Source of the DNA: CAYRNY01 sp964425755
GTDB taxonomy: Bacteria > Chloroflexota > Anaerolineae > Aggregatilineales > Aggregatilineaceae
NCBI GenBank assembly: GCA_964425755.1
Contig: CAYRNY010000012.1
Span: forward strand, 110,104-174,103
Length of the DNA stretch: 64,000 nucleotides
Reading direction: 5' to 3'
Part shown: positions 53,430 through 61,328 of the stretch, one piece after another
Layout: every line of letters starts with the position of its first letter
Numbering within the stretch: the stretch's first letter is position 1
Program-made: the position numbers and the translations under genes
Notes under the pieces: model-generated
The model's database searches: none
Told to the model about the DNA's origin: nothing
Seen by the model: only the letters and a program-made list of their open reading frames with translations

Positions 53430-54783
53430 CCCCGCCCTCCAGCCGGACTTGATGCGGGCGCGTCGCGCCAAAGTCGATGAAGAAGTCGGGATCAACGCGC
53501 AGCCCGCCATTCGGATCGACGTTGATCTTTGCCATCCAACCCGTCAGCCCTGGATAGAACTGGTCATCCCAGGAGCTGTAGAGCGAGTTGGTGAGGTAGA
53601 TACGCTGGCCGTCACGGCTGTTCTCGACCATCTGCGGACCGCCGCTGAGCGGGCCAGACTTCGGATGTGCGGCCCGGCGCGTGATGCCGCCGAGATGGAT
53701 GCTGCCGGTCTTGACCGGGTTGAACGGATCGGAGACATCATACTGCTGTAGCTCGCCCGTCCCCCAGCAGGATACGTAGAGGAACCGGTCATCCAGCGAG
53801 AGATTGATATCGGTGACCAACGGCGGCACCGCGCCAAACGGCTTCAGGATCTCCGGCAGGTCGTCAGGGTTGGCCGGCTCAGCCGGGATCGTGATCACCT
53901 TCCGGACTTTCCACTCGCCGTTTTCCTGGTACCAGGTCCAGATCGAGCTGGTCAGGTCGCTGGTGTTGGTCACGACGCCGACAAAGCCGTAGGTCTTGTT
54001 CGGGTTGTGGGCCGGGCGTAATTCGAGCACCATCTGGTTTTCCGCGCCCAGGTCAACTTTCTGGATGTGCTTGCGGCGGCGCAGGTCCCAGAAGTGCAGC
54101 GCATGGCCGTACCGCTGATTCACAAGCGCTTCGACGTTCAAGCCGTCTTCAAACATGTTGGGCGTGGCCCACTCACTGGTGACCATAACGTCATGGTTGA
54201 TGTGCCACCAGAAATCATACGCGAATTCTTGCGGCCCGCGATCCATTTCAAACGCGCCGAGCACCTCAAAGTTGTAGTGGTCGAGCAAGAACACGCCGCC
54301 TGGCCCCTGACCGTCCGTCGTGCCGCCCAGCGCGTTCACGTAGATCGCATCCGGCCCGCAGTGCACGGTGTGCAGGCGGCTGTAGCCGGCGCGCCGGGCG
54401 ACGTCGTCCGCCTCAATCGTCTTGACGATCTGGGGGCGCAGCGGGTCGGGCTTGGTGTCGATCACGTAGATGCGCGAAGAGCGCAGGGTCGGAACGATCA
54501 GGTAGCGGCGTTCGAGATGGGGATGAGCGGAAGTCGGGCACAGCGCCGAACTACACGCGTTCCAGCCGAAATGGTGCACCTCGTCGCCCCGGTTGGGGAA
54601 CTCGACGGTGTTGATGACCTGGCTGTAGGTGCTGGAGTTGGGGTTCAGGTCGACTACCGCGATCCCGTCACCTTTGCCGTTACCCACATTCAGGAACCCT
54701 ACGTAACCGTATGTCTCGTAGGGAGCCTCCATCGCCATTCGCGCCGATGGATAGAACGATGTGTCAGGACGTAAGTTAGCCAT
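53398..54783 (-). CDS. SBP56/selenium-binding protein, methanethiol oxidase homologue
   Basis: 461 aa, full length for the family. The conserved opening GFLNVGNGKGDGIAVVDL, the DEVHHFGWNACSS motif with His70, His71 and Cys77, the VPTLRSSRIYVIDTKPDP strand, LHTVHCGPDAIYVNALGG and the end DFGATRPHQVRLEGGD are all present. Family members with tested activity oxidise methanethiol to formaldehyde, H2S and H2O2 with copper. No signal peptide is seen. The Cys77 codon is TGT, so no selenocysteine. Coupled to the His-bearing membrane protein downstream. AAGGAAGG precedes the ATG. Confidence 0.9.
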   Translation of the reverse strand: MANLRPDTSFYPSARMAMEAPYETYGYVGFLNVGNGKGDGIAVVDLNPNSSTYSQVINTVEFPNRGDEVHHFGWNACSSALCPTSAHPHLERRYLIVPTLRSSRIYVIDTKPDPLRPQIVKTIEADDVARRAGYSRLHTVHCGPDAIYVNALGGTTDGQGPGGVFLLDHYNFEVLGAFEMDRGPQEFAYDFWWHINHDVMVTSEWATPNMFEDGLNVEALVNQRYGHALHFWDLRRRKHIQKVDLGAENQMVLELRPAHNPNKTYGFVGVVTNTSDLTSSIWTWYQENGEWKVRKVITIPAEPANPDDLPEILKPFGAVPPLVTDINLSLDDRFLYVSCWGTGELQQYDVSDPFNPVKTGSIHLGGITRRAAHPKSGPLSGGPQMVENSRDGQRIYLTNSLYSSWDDQFYPGLTGWMAKINVDPNGGLRVDPDFFIDFGATRPHQVRLEGGDASTDSFCFA

Positions 54784-55003
54784 GATTTCCTTCCTTGTGT
54801 GAGCCTGTGCATGCAAACGGACTATGCGTGCATCCTACCTGCCGATCGTTCCGTCTTCGATCCACAAACCGTTCCACACATCAATTGTCCCTGCACAACA
54901 CGCAATGACCAGCCCCTGCCCTGCAACCAGCCGCCACCGTGACAGGTAGCGTAAGCCAGGAATTGGTTCCTCAGCCGGAAAACAGTTGCTGTCAACGCCG
55001 ACA

Positions 55004-55033
55004 ACGCCGGAGGGCCTGGACGCTCTCCGGCGT
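55004..55033 (-). terminator. Hairpin behind the V/A-ATPase operon
   Basis: ACGCCGGAG (55004-55012) and CTCCGGCGT (55025-55033) form a 9-bp stem 30 bp after the subunit D stop on the minus strand. No T-run follows, so confidence as a terminator is modest. The remaining 220 bp up to the SBP56 gene hold nothing I can name. Confidence 0.45.
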
Positions 55034-55062
55034 GCTGTTGTGGAGCGGTTGTAGAGCGGCGA

Positions 55063-55740
55063 TCACCGGGGTGGGCGTGGCGACGGGAGGGCTTGATTCC
55101 GCGCGAGCTTCGCACGCTTTTGTTCCAGCACGCGCTTGCTCAGCTTTAACCGGAAGTGGTCGGCGCGCTCGCGTTCGTCCAGCGTCATCTGGATATAGCG
55201 CGTTTCGTCTTTCAAACGGGGTATGAGGATGTTCTTTAAGGCGTTGGCGCGCCGGGATGTGCGCTGTATTTCGCCGAGCAGCCGTCGCAGGCGTAGCTCG
55301 CTCTCGGCCAGGTCAACGATCATATCGACTTCCGCCTCGAAGGCGGCAGCGGCTTCATCCAGCGTGGTTGACGTGCCGATGACGGAATAGCCGCGATCAT
55401 ATACGGGCCGCGTGACGCGTGTCTGTGCGATCTCGGTCACACGCACGCCCATGATATTGGTGCTGGTAATGCGTAGCGGCAGTATGTCGCGGCTTGCCAG
55501 GGCAGCGGACTCCACGGCTTCCTGTCCTGCCGTCGCATAGGCGCGTGCAAGAGCGTGCAGCGCGGCATCGGCAAGTTCTTTCAGCGTCTCGGATTCTTCG
55601 ATCACCGTGTCCGCAACCCGCAGCAGCTCTTCCATGAGCGCCGCGCGTTTTTGTTCCAGCAGTTCCTGGCCCTGCTCGGCCAGCTCGATCTGCTCTTTGC
55701 GCGCTAGCAGCGCCGTTCGTGTGCTTGAGATGTTTCGCAT
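55063..55740 (-). CDS. atpD: V/A-type ATPase subunit D (central rotor shaft)
   Basis: 225 aa. Long coiled-coil helices at both ends, with the opening SSTRTALLARKEQIELAEQG and the ending LKNILIPRLKDETRYIQMTL that are diagnostic of the family. It forms the rotating shaft with subunit F. Last gene of the operon, 21 bp after subunit B. The C-terminal 25 residues are basic. Confidence 0.93.
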   Translation of the reverse strand: MRNISSTRTALLARKEQIELAEQGQELLEQKRAALMEELLRVADTVIEESETLKELADAALHALARAYATAGQEAVESAALASRDILPLRITSTNIMGVRVTEIAQTRVTRPVYDRGYSVIGTSTTLDEAAAAFEAEVDMIVDLAESELRLRRLLGEIQRTSRRANALKNILIPRLKDETRYIQMTLDERERADHFRLKLSKRVLEQKRAKLARNQALPSPRPPR

Positions 55741-55761
55741 GCGGACTCCACCAATAAACGG

Positions 55762-57174
55762 TTAGTGCGACCGGTGGTGCTGCTTGATCAGGTCTTCGGG
55801 AATGCGTTTCAGCATATGTGCCGGTATATCAGCTAACAGGTCCCAGGCGAGGTTCAACGTCTCTCCGATCGTGCGATCGGTGTTGCCCTGCCCGATGAAA
55901 TGTGTTTCAAACTGTCCGGCGAACGCCAAAATGCGCTGCTCATCTGCCGATAGTGCCGCTTCTCCGATAATCGCGACCAGCCGCCGCAGGTCGCGCCCGC
56001 GCGCGTACAGAGCATAGAGCTGATCGGCGACCGAGCGGTGATCGCGGCGCGTCTTCGCTTCACCGATGCCGGCGTTCATCTGGCGCGAAAGCGAAGGCAG
56101 CACGTCAATCGGCGGGTAGATCCCTTTGCGGTGCAGGTCGCGGCTGAGCACAATCTGGCCTTCGGTTATGTAGCCGGTAAGGTCAGGGATCGGATGGGTG
56201 ATATCGTCGTCCGGCATGCTCAGGATCACGAGTTGGGTAACAGAGCCGCGATTGTGCTGGATGCGCCCGGCTCGTTCATACATGCTGGCGAGGTCGGAAT
56301 ACATATACCCGGGGTACCCGCGCCGTCCGGGGACCTCTTCACGGGCTGCCGCGATCTCGCGCAGTGCTTCACAGTAGTTCGTCATGTCCGTCATGATAAC
56401 CAGGACGTGCCGCTGGTGCTCAAACGCCAGGTATTCGGCTGCGGTGAGCGCGGAACGCGCGGTCAGCAGTCGCAGTACGGACGGATCGTCGGCACGGTTA
56501 ATGAACAGCACGGTGCGTTCGGTGGCAGCACTGGCCTGGAACTGGTCAATGAAAAACGCAACTTCGCGGTGTGTCACGCCGATGGCAGCAAAGACAACCG
56601 CGAACGGTTCGGTTTCCGCGTCCTGCGCGTTGCTGACGCGGGCCTGAGCGGTGATCTGGGCAGCCAGCTCGTTTGCGGGCAGCCCGGCGCAAGAGAAGAT
56701 CGGCAGTTTCTGCCCCCGTGTCAGCGTGTTCAACCCATCGATGGCGGAGACCCCGGTCTGGATAAATTCGCTGGGGTGCGTGCGGACGCTCGGATTGATC
56801 GGCGCCCCGTTGATGTCCAGCGACCTTTCGGGTGTGATCGGCGGCCCGCCATCGATGGGCTGCCCTGTCCCGTCGAGCACCCGCCCCAGCATCGCCAGCG
56901 AAACATCCAGCCGGGCGACATCGCCCCGAAAGCGAACGCGCGTCCGTTTCAGGTCAAGGCCCGCGGTGCCGATGAAGACCTGCACAACGCCGTAATCGCC
57001 GTCGACCTCCAGGACCCGGCCAATTCGAACGGTGCCATCGGGGTCGATGATCTCGACCATTTCGTGATATGCGATATCCGACGTGCGCTCAATGAAGATC
57101 AGCGGCCCTCGGATCTGCGTGAGGGTGCTGTAGTCTTTCGTGAACAGCTTGGGGCGGGGCAGTTTCTGTTCCAT
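55762..57174 (-). CDS. atpB: V/A-type ATPase subunit B (non-catalytic)
   Basis: 470 aa. Family segments: YHEMVEIIDPDGTVRIGRVL, LPIFSCAGLPANELAAQI in place of a Walker A loop, EALREIAAAREEVPGRRGYP, GSVTQLVILSMPDDDITHPI and IYPPIDVLPSLSRQMNAGIG. The protein alternates with A in the hexamer and lacks a full catalytic site. Start at 57174 overlaps the end of subunit A by no more than the stop region (A ends at 57176). Confidence 0.95.
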   Translation of the reverse strand: MEQKLPRPKLFTKDYSTLTQIRGPLIFIERTSDIAYHEMVEIIDPDGTVRIGRVLEVDGDYGVVQVFIGTAGLDLKRTRVRFRGDVARLDVSLAMLGRVLDGTGQPIDGGPPITPERSLDINGAPINPSVRTHPSEFIQTGVSAIDGLNTLTRGQKLPIFSCAGLPANELAAQITAQARVSNAQDAETEPFAVVFAAIGVTHREVAFFIDQFQASAATERTVLFINRADDPSVLRLLTARSALTAAEYLAFEHQRHVLVIMTDMTNYCEALREIAAAREEVPGRRGYPGYMYSDLASMYERAGRIQHNRGSVTQLVILSMPDDDITHPIPDLTGYITEGQIVLSRDLHRKGIYPPIDVLPSLSRQMNAGIGEAKTRRDHRSVADQLYALYARGRDLRRLVAIIGEAALSADEQRILAFAGQFETHFIGQGNTDRTIGETLNLAWDLLADIPAHMLKRIPEDLIKQHHRSH

Positions 57175-57175
57175 A

Positions 57176-58978
57176 TCAACGCCTGTCCTGCGCATCAAAA
57201 GCAGCGCCGATGCGGTCGTGTAGATCCTTCAACGTGGCGGCTGCATCCTCCGGGAAAATCTCTTTCATACGCGCCAGACGATCAACGTCACGAACTTGTC
57301 GCAGTTGTTCGAGCGGGACACCGTCTTCCAGCGCGCGCTGGCAGTGATGGTAGTAGCCAATAAGCGTCTTTATCATCCAGTAGGTCTTATCCAGGGGGCT
57401 GAAGCGATCGGCCTCCTCAAACGAAGACTGTTGTAGAAAATCCTCCTGGATCATCTGCGCGATCATGAGCAACAAATGCTCGCTGTCGGACAGCGCTTCA
57501 GGGCCGACCAGTTGCACGATCTCCTGTAGTTCGTCGGCCCGTTGCAGCAGTGCCTTGCTTTCGCGCATTAGGTCGTTCCAGTCATCCGCGACGTGTTCGG
57601 TATACCAGCGCCGGAAGTCATATAGTGTGTAGCTCTGTGTCCAGCTTATTGCCGGAAAGTGACGCCGCCGCGACAGTTCATAGTCAAGCGCCCAGAGCGC
57701 ACCGACGACGCTCATCGAACTCTGGGTGATCGGCTCGGAGAAGTCGCCGCCGGGCGGCGAAACTGCGCCGACCAGGGTCAGTGATCCCACGCGCCGCTGT
57801 GATTCCGGCAGGTCTGCGCTGCCTGCCAGGCAATTTACGCGCCCTGACCGTTCGTAGAATTCAGAAAGCCGCGCGCCCAGGTAGGCCGGATAACCTTCTT
57901 CGCCGGGGATTTCTTCCAGCCGCCCGGAGATCTCGCGCAGCGCCTCGCCCCAACGCGACGTCGAATCCGCGAGCAGCAGCACATCGTATCCCATATCGCG
58001 ATAGTATTCGCCGAGCGTGATCCCGGTATAGATACTGGCTTCGCGCGCGGCTACCGGCATATTTGAAGTGTTAGCAATCAAGACCGTGCGATTCATCAGC
58101 GGCAATCCTGTATGCGGGTCCGTGATCTGCGGAAACTCTTCAAGCACGTCCGCGATCTCGTTGCCGCGCTCACCACAACCGACGTAGATCACGATATCCA
58201 CATCGGCCCAGCGTGCCAGCGACTGCTCAATGACCGTCTTGCCGGTTCCAAAGCCGCCGGGAACGATGGCCGTGCCGCCTTTCGCCACCGGGTAGAATGC
58301 GTCAATCGCGCGGGTCCCGGTGATGAGCGGTTCGTGCGTTTGCAGGCGCGAATGATGCGGGCGCGGTTTTCGTACCGGCCAGGCTTGCGCGAGCTTGACT
58401 TCATAGGGCTTGCGTGTGTCCTCGTGGCTGGTTTCGATCAGCGCGACGACATCACCGGGTGTGATATCTCCTGAGTGTAACTCCACAATCTGCCCGCTTA
58501 CACCGGGCGGGACCATCACGCGGTGTTCAATGGCCGGTGTTTCGGGGACCGTTCCTACGATGTCGCCGCCGCCTACAGAGTCTCCGACGCTCACATGGGG
58601 TGTGAACGGCCAGCGCTGCTGCTCCGGCAGTGGAAACGCGCTGACACCTCGCTCAATGAAATCGCCGCTGAGCGCCACCAGGTTTGTTAGCGGTCGCTGC
58701 AAGCCGTCGTAGACCTGTCCCAGCAAGCCCGGACCCAGTTGGGCGACCAGGGGCGCGCCTGTGTTGTAAACGAGCTCGCCAACGCGCAGGCCAGCGGTCT
58801 CCTCGTAGACCTGCACGGTAGTCAGATTCCCTGACAGGCGAATGACTTCGCCGATCAATCCTAACTCACCAACTTTCACGACGTCGAACAGGCGAACCGC
58901 CTCCAGGCCCACGACTCCTACGACCGGGCCGGCGATGCGAATCACATGTCCTGCCGGGTTGTCCGTCCGTCCTGTCAC
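57176..58978 (-). CDS. atpA: V/A-type ATPase subunit A (catalytic)
   Basis: 600 aa. Walker A reads GGFGTGKT at 241-248, with the bulge domain between about 110 and 200. Further family landmarks: VIYVGCGERGNEIADVLEEF, TVLIANTSNMPVAAREASIY, and the Walker B/arm segment VLLLADSTSRWGEALREISG. It binds and hydrolyses or makes ATP in the soluble V1/A1 head. It overlaps the end of subunit F by 4 bp. Confidence 0.96.
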   Translation of the reverse strand: MTGRTDNPAGHVIRIAGPVVGVVGLEAVRLFDVVKVGELGLIGEVIRLSGNLTTVQVYEETAGLRVGELVYNTGAPLVAQLGPGLLGQVYDGLQRPLTNLVALSGDFIERGVSAFPLPEQQRWPFTPHVSVGDSVGGGDIVGTVPETPAIEHRVMVPPGVSGQIVELHSGDITPGDVVALIETSHEDTRKPYEVKLAQAWPVRKPRPHHSRLQTHEPLITGTRAIDAFYPVAKGGTAIVPGGFGTGKTVIEQSLARWADVDIVIYVGCGERGNEIADVLEEFPQITDPHTGLPLMNRTVLIANTSNMPVAAREASIYTGITLGEYYRDMGYDVLLLADSTSRWGEALREISGRLEEIPGEEGYPAYLGARLSEFYERSGRVNCLAGSADLPESQRRVGSLTLVGAVSPPGGDFSEPITQSSMSVVGALWALDYELSRRRHFPAISWTQSYTLYDFRRWYTEHVADDWNDLMRESKALLQRADELQEIVQLVGPEALSDSEHLLLMIAQMIQEDFLQQSSFEEADRFSPLDKTYWMIKTLIGYYHHCQRALEDGVPLEQLRQVRDVDRLARMKEIFPEDAAATLKDLHDRIGAAFDAQDRR

Positions 58979-59325
58979 GTGTCCCTCCGTGCCGTTTCAT
59001 TGCCGAAGGCGATATGGACGCCGATCGAGCGTCGGATCATTCGGGCGATGCGATCACTACGCGTGACACTGGTTTCTGTCGGCTCGCCACTGGGGATGCC
59101 GATCATCAGCAGGTTGTCTGAAGCGTCGATGCGTTTGATGATCGCCGGGCTGATATGCGCCAGCAAGTTATCATCGATGGCGGCCAGGCACGTTTCACCG
59201 GCATCAAGCCAGGACATGATCAATTTCTCTGCTGCCTCAACGTCTTCTGCACTATATGCCTCGACACCGGCCAACCGGAATCCGGCAACCAGACCGGGAC
59301 GCACGATCGCACGTAATTTACTCAT
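58975..59325 (-). CDS. atpF: V/A-type ATPase subunit F
   Basis: 116 aa, Rossmann-like small subunit: IVRPGLVAGFRLAGVEAYSA, then DNLLAHISPAIIKRIDASDN and LLMIGIPSG. It sits on the rotor with D. The ATG at 59325 overlaps the end of subunit C by 8 bp. The final 20 residues are basic. Confidence 0.9.
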   Translation of the reverse strand: MSKLRAIVRPGLVAGFRLAGVEAYSAEDVEAAEKLIMSWLDAGETCLAAIDDNLLAHISPAIIKRIDASDNLLMIGIPSGEPTETSVTRSDRIARMIRRSIGVHIAFGNETARRDT

Positions 59326-60397
59326 CGACAAGCACCACTTCACTCATGAGCCGATCAGAGGACAGCTCACTGTTGATCCCGTAGGTGATCCAGCGCAGGT
59401 TTCCGATCTCGTTGATCTTCAGCGCCAGATAGCCCAACAGCACCCCGATCCCCAGCGGGTCTTGGCGGATAAGTCCGGCACGCCAGTCCAGGCGGTAACG
59501 CAGCAGTTGTCGCTCCAGTTCGCTGAGGCGCTGCGAGCGCTGGAATGCTTCAAGACCACTTTCAAGAGCTTCCCGGTAAGGGGTATCCGCCAGAAAGTTC
59601 ACAGCTTCATCCAGCGACGAGCGGTTCGCAGCCTGAATGAGCGTATCAAACGACAGGCGTCCCGGACCAACAAATATTTCGTGCAAGCTGGTTGCATGGA
59701 AGCGTTCCAGGTAGTACGACGTGTCCGATGGTGTGTGCGCCAGACGCAGCACGGTGAGCAGGTTGGTTATGTCTGCTTCCAGGGCGAGAGCTGCTTGCAG
59801 ACAAGCGTCACGGTATGGCCCAGCGCCCAATGTTGCGAACGCCTCTTCAAAATACCAGCGCTCCAGCGCCAGTTCGAACTCGGGTATCTCGGCGTTCGGA
59901 TGCTCAGCGCGCACGGCCATCAGGACGTGTGCCGGTGGCAAGCGCATGCTGGCCATCATATCGATCGCTTCACGCGGATCAGACGCCTGCGCAAGCTCGG
60001 CCAAGATGTCATCGGACAGCTCACCAACAGGCAATTGGGTGGCGCGGATTTCCTCGGGGGGGACCTTGTTTTCCAGCCCGCGCAGGATCGCCTTGATGTT
60101 GTGCACGTCATACATTCGCAGCACGATCGCGACGAGGTGACGTTGCGGGTCGTCAAAGAAGCGGCGTATCTTGCGCACTGTCGCGATCAGGTTGTGGGTG
60201 AAGGCCGCGTTGATCGCCGTCAACTCTCCCCCGCGAACCAGTGTCGCTTCAATGGATTGCGCGTAAGGTGTTCGCGTTAGCGCGGTCATCAAGCGGTTCA
60301 GTGTGCCACTGCCAGCGAGCGCGTGATAGTCCCGTGTGCCAAGCAAGCGGGATTTCATCGCGCGCAACCGGGCATTTCCGTATTCGTAACCAGCCAT
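59318..60397 (-). CDS. atpC: V/A-type ATPase subunit C (rotor socket)
   Basis: 359 aa, mostly helical. Opening YEYGNARLRAMKSRLLGTRD, IRRFFDDPQRHLVAIVLRMY and DVHNIKAILRG are as expected for the funnel-shaped subunit C/d, which links the shaft to the membrane ring. It lies 35 bp after subunit E. Confidence 0.92.
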   Translation of the reverse strand: MAGYEYGNARLRAMKSRLLGTRDYHALAGSGTLNRLMTALTRTPYAQSIEATLVRGGELTAINAAFTHNLIATVRKIRRFFDDPQRHLVAIVLRMYDVHNIKAILRGLENKVPPEEIRATQLPVGELSDDILAELAQASDPREAIDMMASMRLPPAHVLMAVRAEHPNAEIPEFELALERWYFEEAFATLGAGPYRDACLQAALALEADITNLLTVLRLAHTPSDTSYYLERFHATSLHEIFVGPGRLSFDTLIQAANRSSLDEAVNFLADTPYREALESGLEAFQRSQRLSELERQLLRYRLDWRAGLIRQDPLGIGVLLGYLALKINEIGNLRWITYGINSELSSDRLMSEVVLVDE

Positions 60398-60432
60398 AGC
60401 GGCTTCTCACCTAATGCCTCGCCGTCATGCGT

Positions 60433-61083
60433 TTAGGATGTCCGAAGACTGCTTGCCGACTTCGTGTGCCGCTGGCCGGTATCAGGATCGCGCTTGAGCA
60501 GGGCGGGCAGGTTGCGTTGGAGATAGGGCGTTACGTAGTTCAAGCGGGCTTCCAGCGTGTTGTCAACCACGACGCGCTGATCGGCACTTGTCGCCCGGAC
60601 CCCACCCCAGCTTTGAAGTTCATACGACTCGGTCACTTGTAACGGTATGCCGTCCAAAATGTCATCAAGCAACGCGCGGTCACGCGGATCAGCATGCAGG
60701 TGCGCGTGTTCGTCTTCCCGCAGCGACCCCTGCAACGCAGCCAGTGCTTCGTGCACCAGGTGCTGCAAGAGTTCCCGGTAGTCAGCCGCCGTGCGAAGCG
60801 TCGCCAGCCGCTGCCGCACGCGGCCCAACGCCTGTTCGACGATCTCCTGTTCGGCCTCGCCAACGATCCGCATCGCTTCCAGTTGGGCCTGGTGAATGAT
60901 TCGTGCGCGGTCAGCAGCCATTGCACTTGAGGCTGCTTCGCGTGCCGCCTGCTGGATGCTAACTGCTTCGCGTTCCGCTTCCGCCATGATCCGGGCGATC
61001 GCTTCCTGGGCGCGGTCTTCGATCGCGCGCACCTCGGATTGCCCGACCTGGCTGATGGCTTCCAGGATGGCTTCCAGACTCAC
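60433..61083 (-). CDS. atpE: V/A-type ATPase subunit E (peripheral stalk)
   Basis: 216 aa. An Ala/Glu-rich helix of about 100 residues (EREAVSIQQAAREAASSAMA) leads into a globular end with GGVRATSADQRVVVDNTLEA, the conserved core of the family. It forms the outer stalk with the small coiled-coil protein at 63230. One bp separates its start from the subunit K stop. Confidence 0.92.
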   Translation of the reverse strand: MSLEAILEAISQVGQSEVRAIEDRAQEAIARIMAEAEREAVSIQQAAREAASSAMAADRARIIHQAQLEAMRIVGEAEQEIVEQALGRVRQRLATLRTAADYRELLQHLVHEALAALQGSLREDEHAHLHADPRDRALLDDILDGIPLQVTESYELQSWGGVRATSADQRVVVDNTLEARLNYVTPYLQRNLPALLKRDPDTGQRHTKSASSLRTS

Positions 61084-61084
61084 A

Positions 61085-61306
61085 TCAGCCCCCTAATAAC
61101 AGAAGGATCATTGCCGCCGTTGCAAAGCCGAGAATCACTATTGTTTCGGGAATGGCGATAAGCAAAATAATGACGCCGACCAGATCTGGCTTTTCGGCAA
61201 TCGTCCCCGCGCCGGCGGCACCAATTCGTGCCTGGGCGATGCCCGTTCCAAGCGCGGCTAATCCAATTGCCAGTCCTGCTCCAATAGCTATCAGGCCGGT
61301 TTCCAT
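61085..61306 (-). CDS. atpK: V/A-type ATPase subunit K (membrane ring c subunit)
   Basis: 73 aa with two helices, so a single-hairpin form like F-type c subunits, not the four-helix form of many V-ATPases. Helix 1 contains GTGIAQARIGAAGAG with a Gln, the loop is AEKPDLVG, and helix 2 holds the ion-binding Glu in IAIPETIVILGF. The Gln stands 15 residues before the loop Pro, as in the Na+-binding c subunit of Ilyobacter, and a Thr follows the Glu; both fit Na+ coupling. CAGGAGG precedes the ATG at 61306, which decides the start over longer frames. Confidence 0.92.
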   Translation of the reverse strand: METGLIAIGAGLAIGLAALGTGIAQARIGAAGAGTIAEKPDLVGVIILLIAIPETIVILGFATAAMILLLLGG

Positions 61307-61328
61307 TTTATTCCTCCTGAACAGAAAC

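Noticed and set aside
53398..54783. Selenocysteine in the selenium-binding protein homologue
   Set aside because: The key Cys77 is coded by TGT and there is no in-frame TGA.
56038..57363. 441-codon plus-strand open frame opposite ATPase subunit B
   Set aside because: It is antisense to a gene with full family motifs; long antisense frames are expected at this GC content and codon bias.
58946..60280. 444-codon plus-strand open frame opposite subunits F and C
   Set aside because: It is a shadow of conserved minus-strand genes and shows no known motif.
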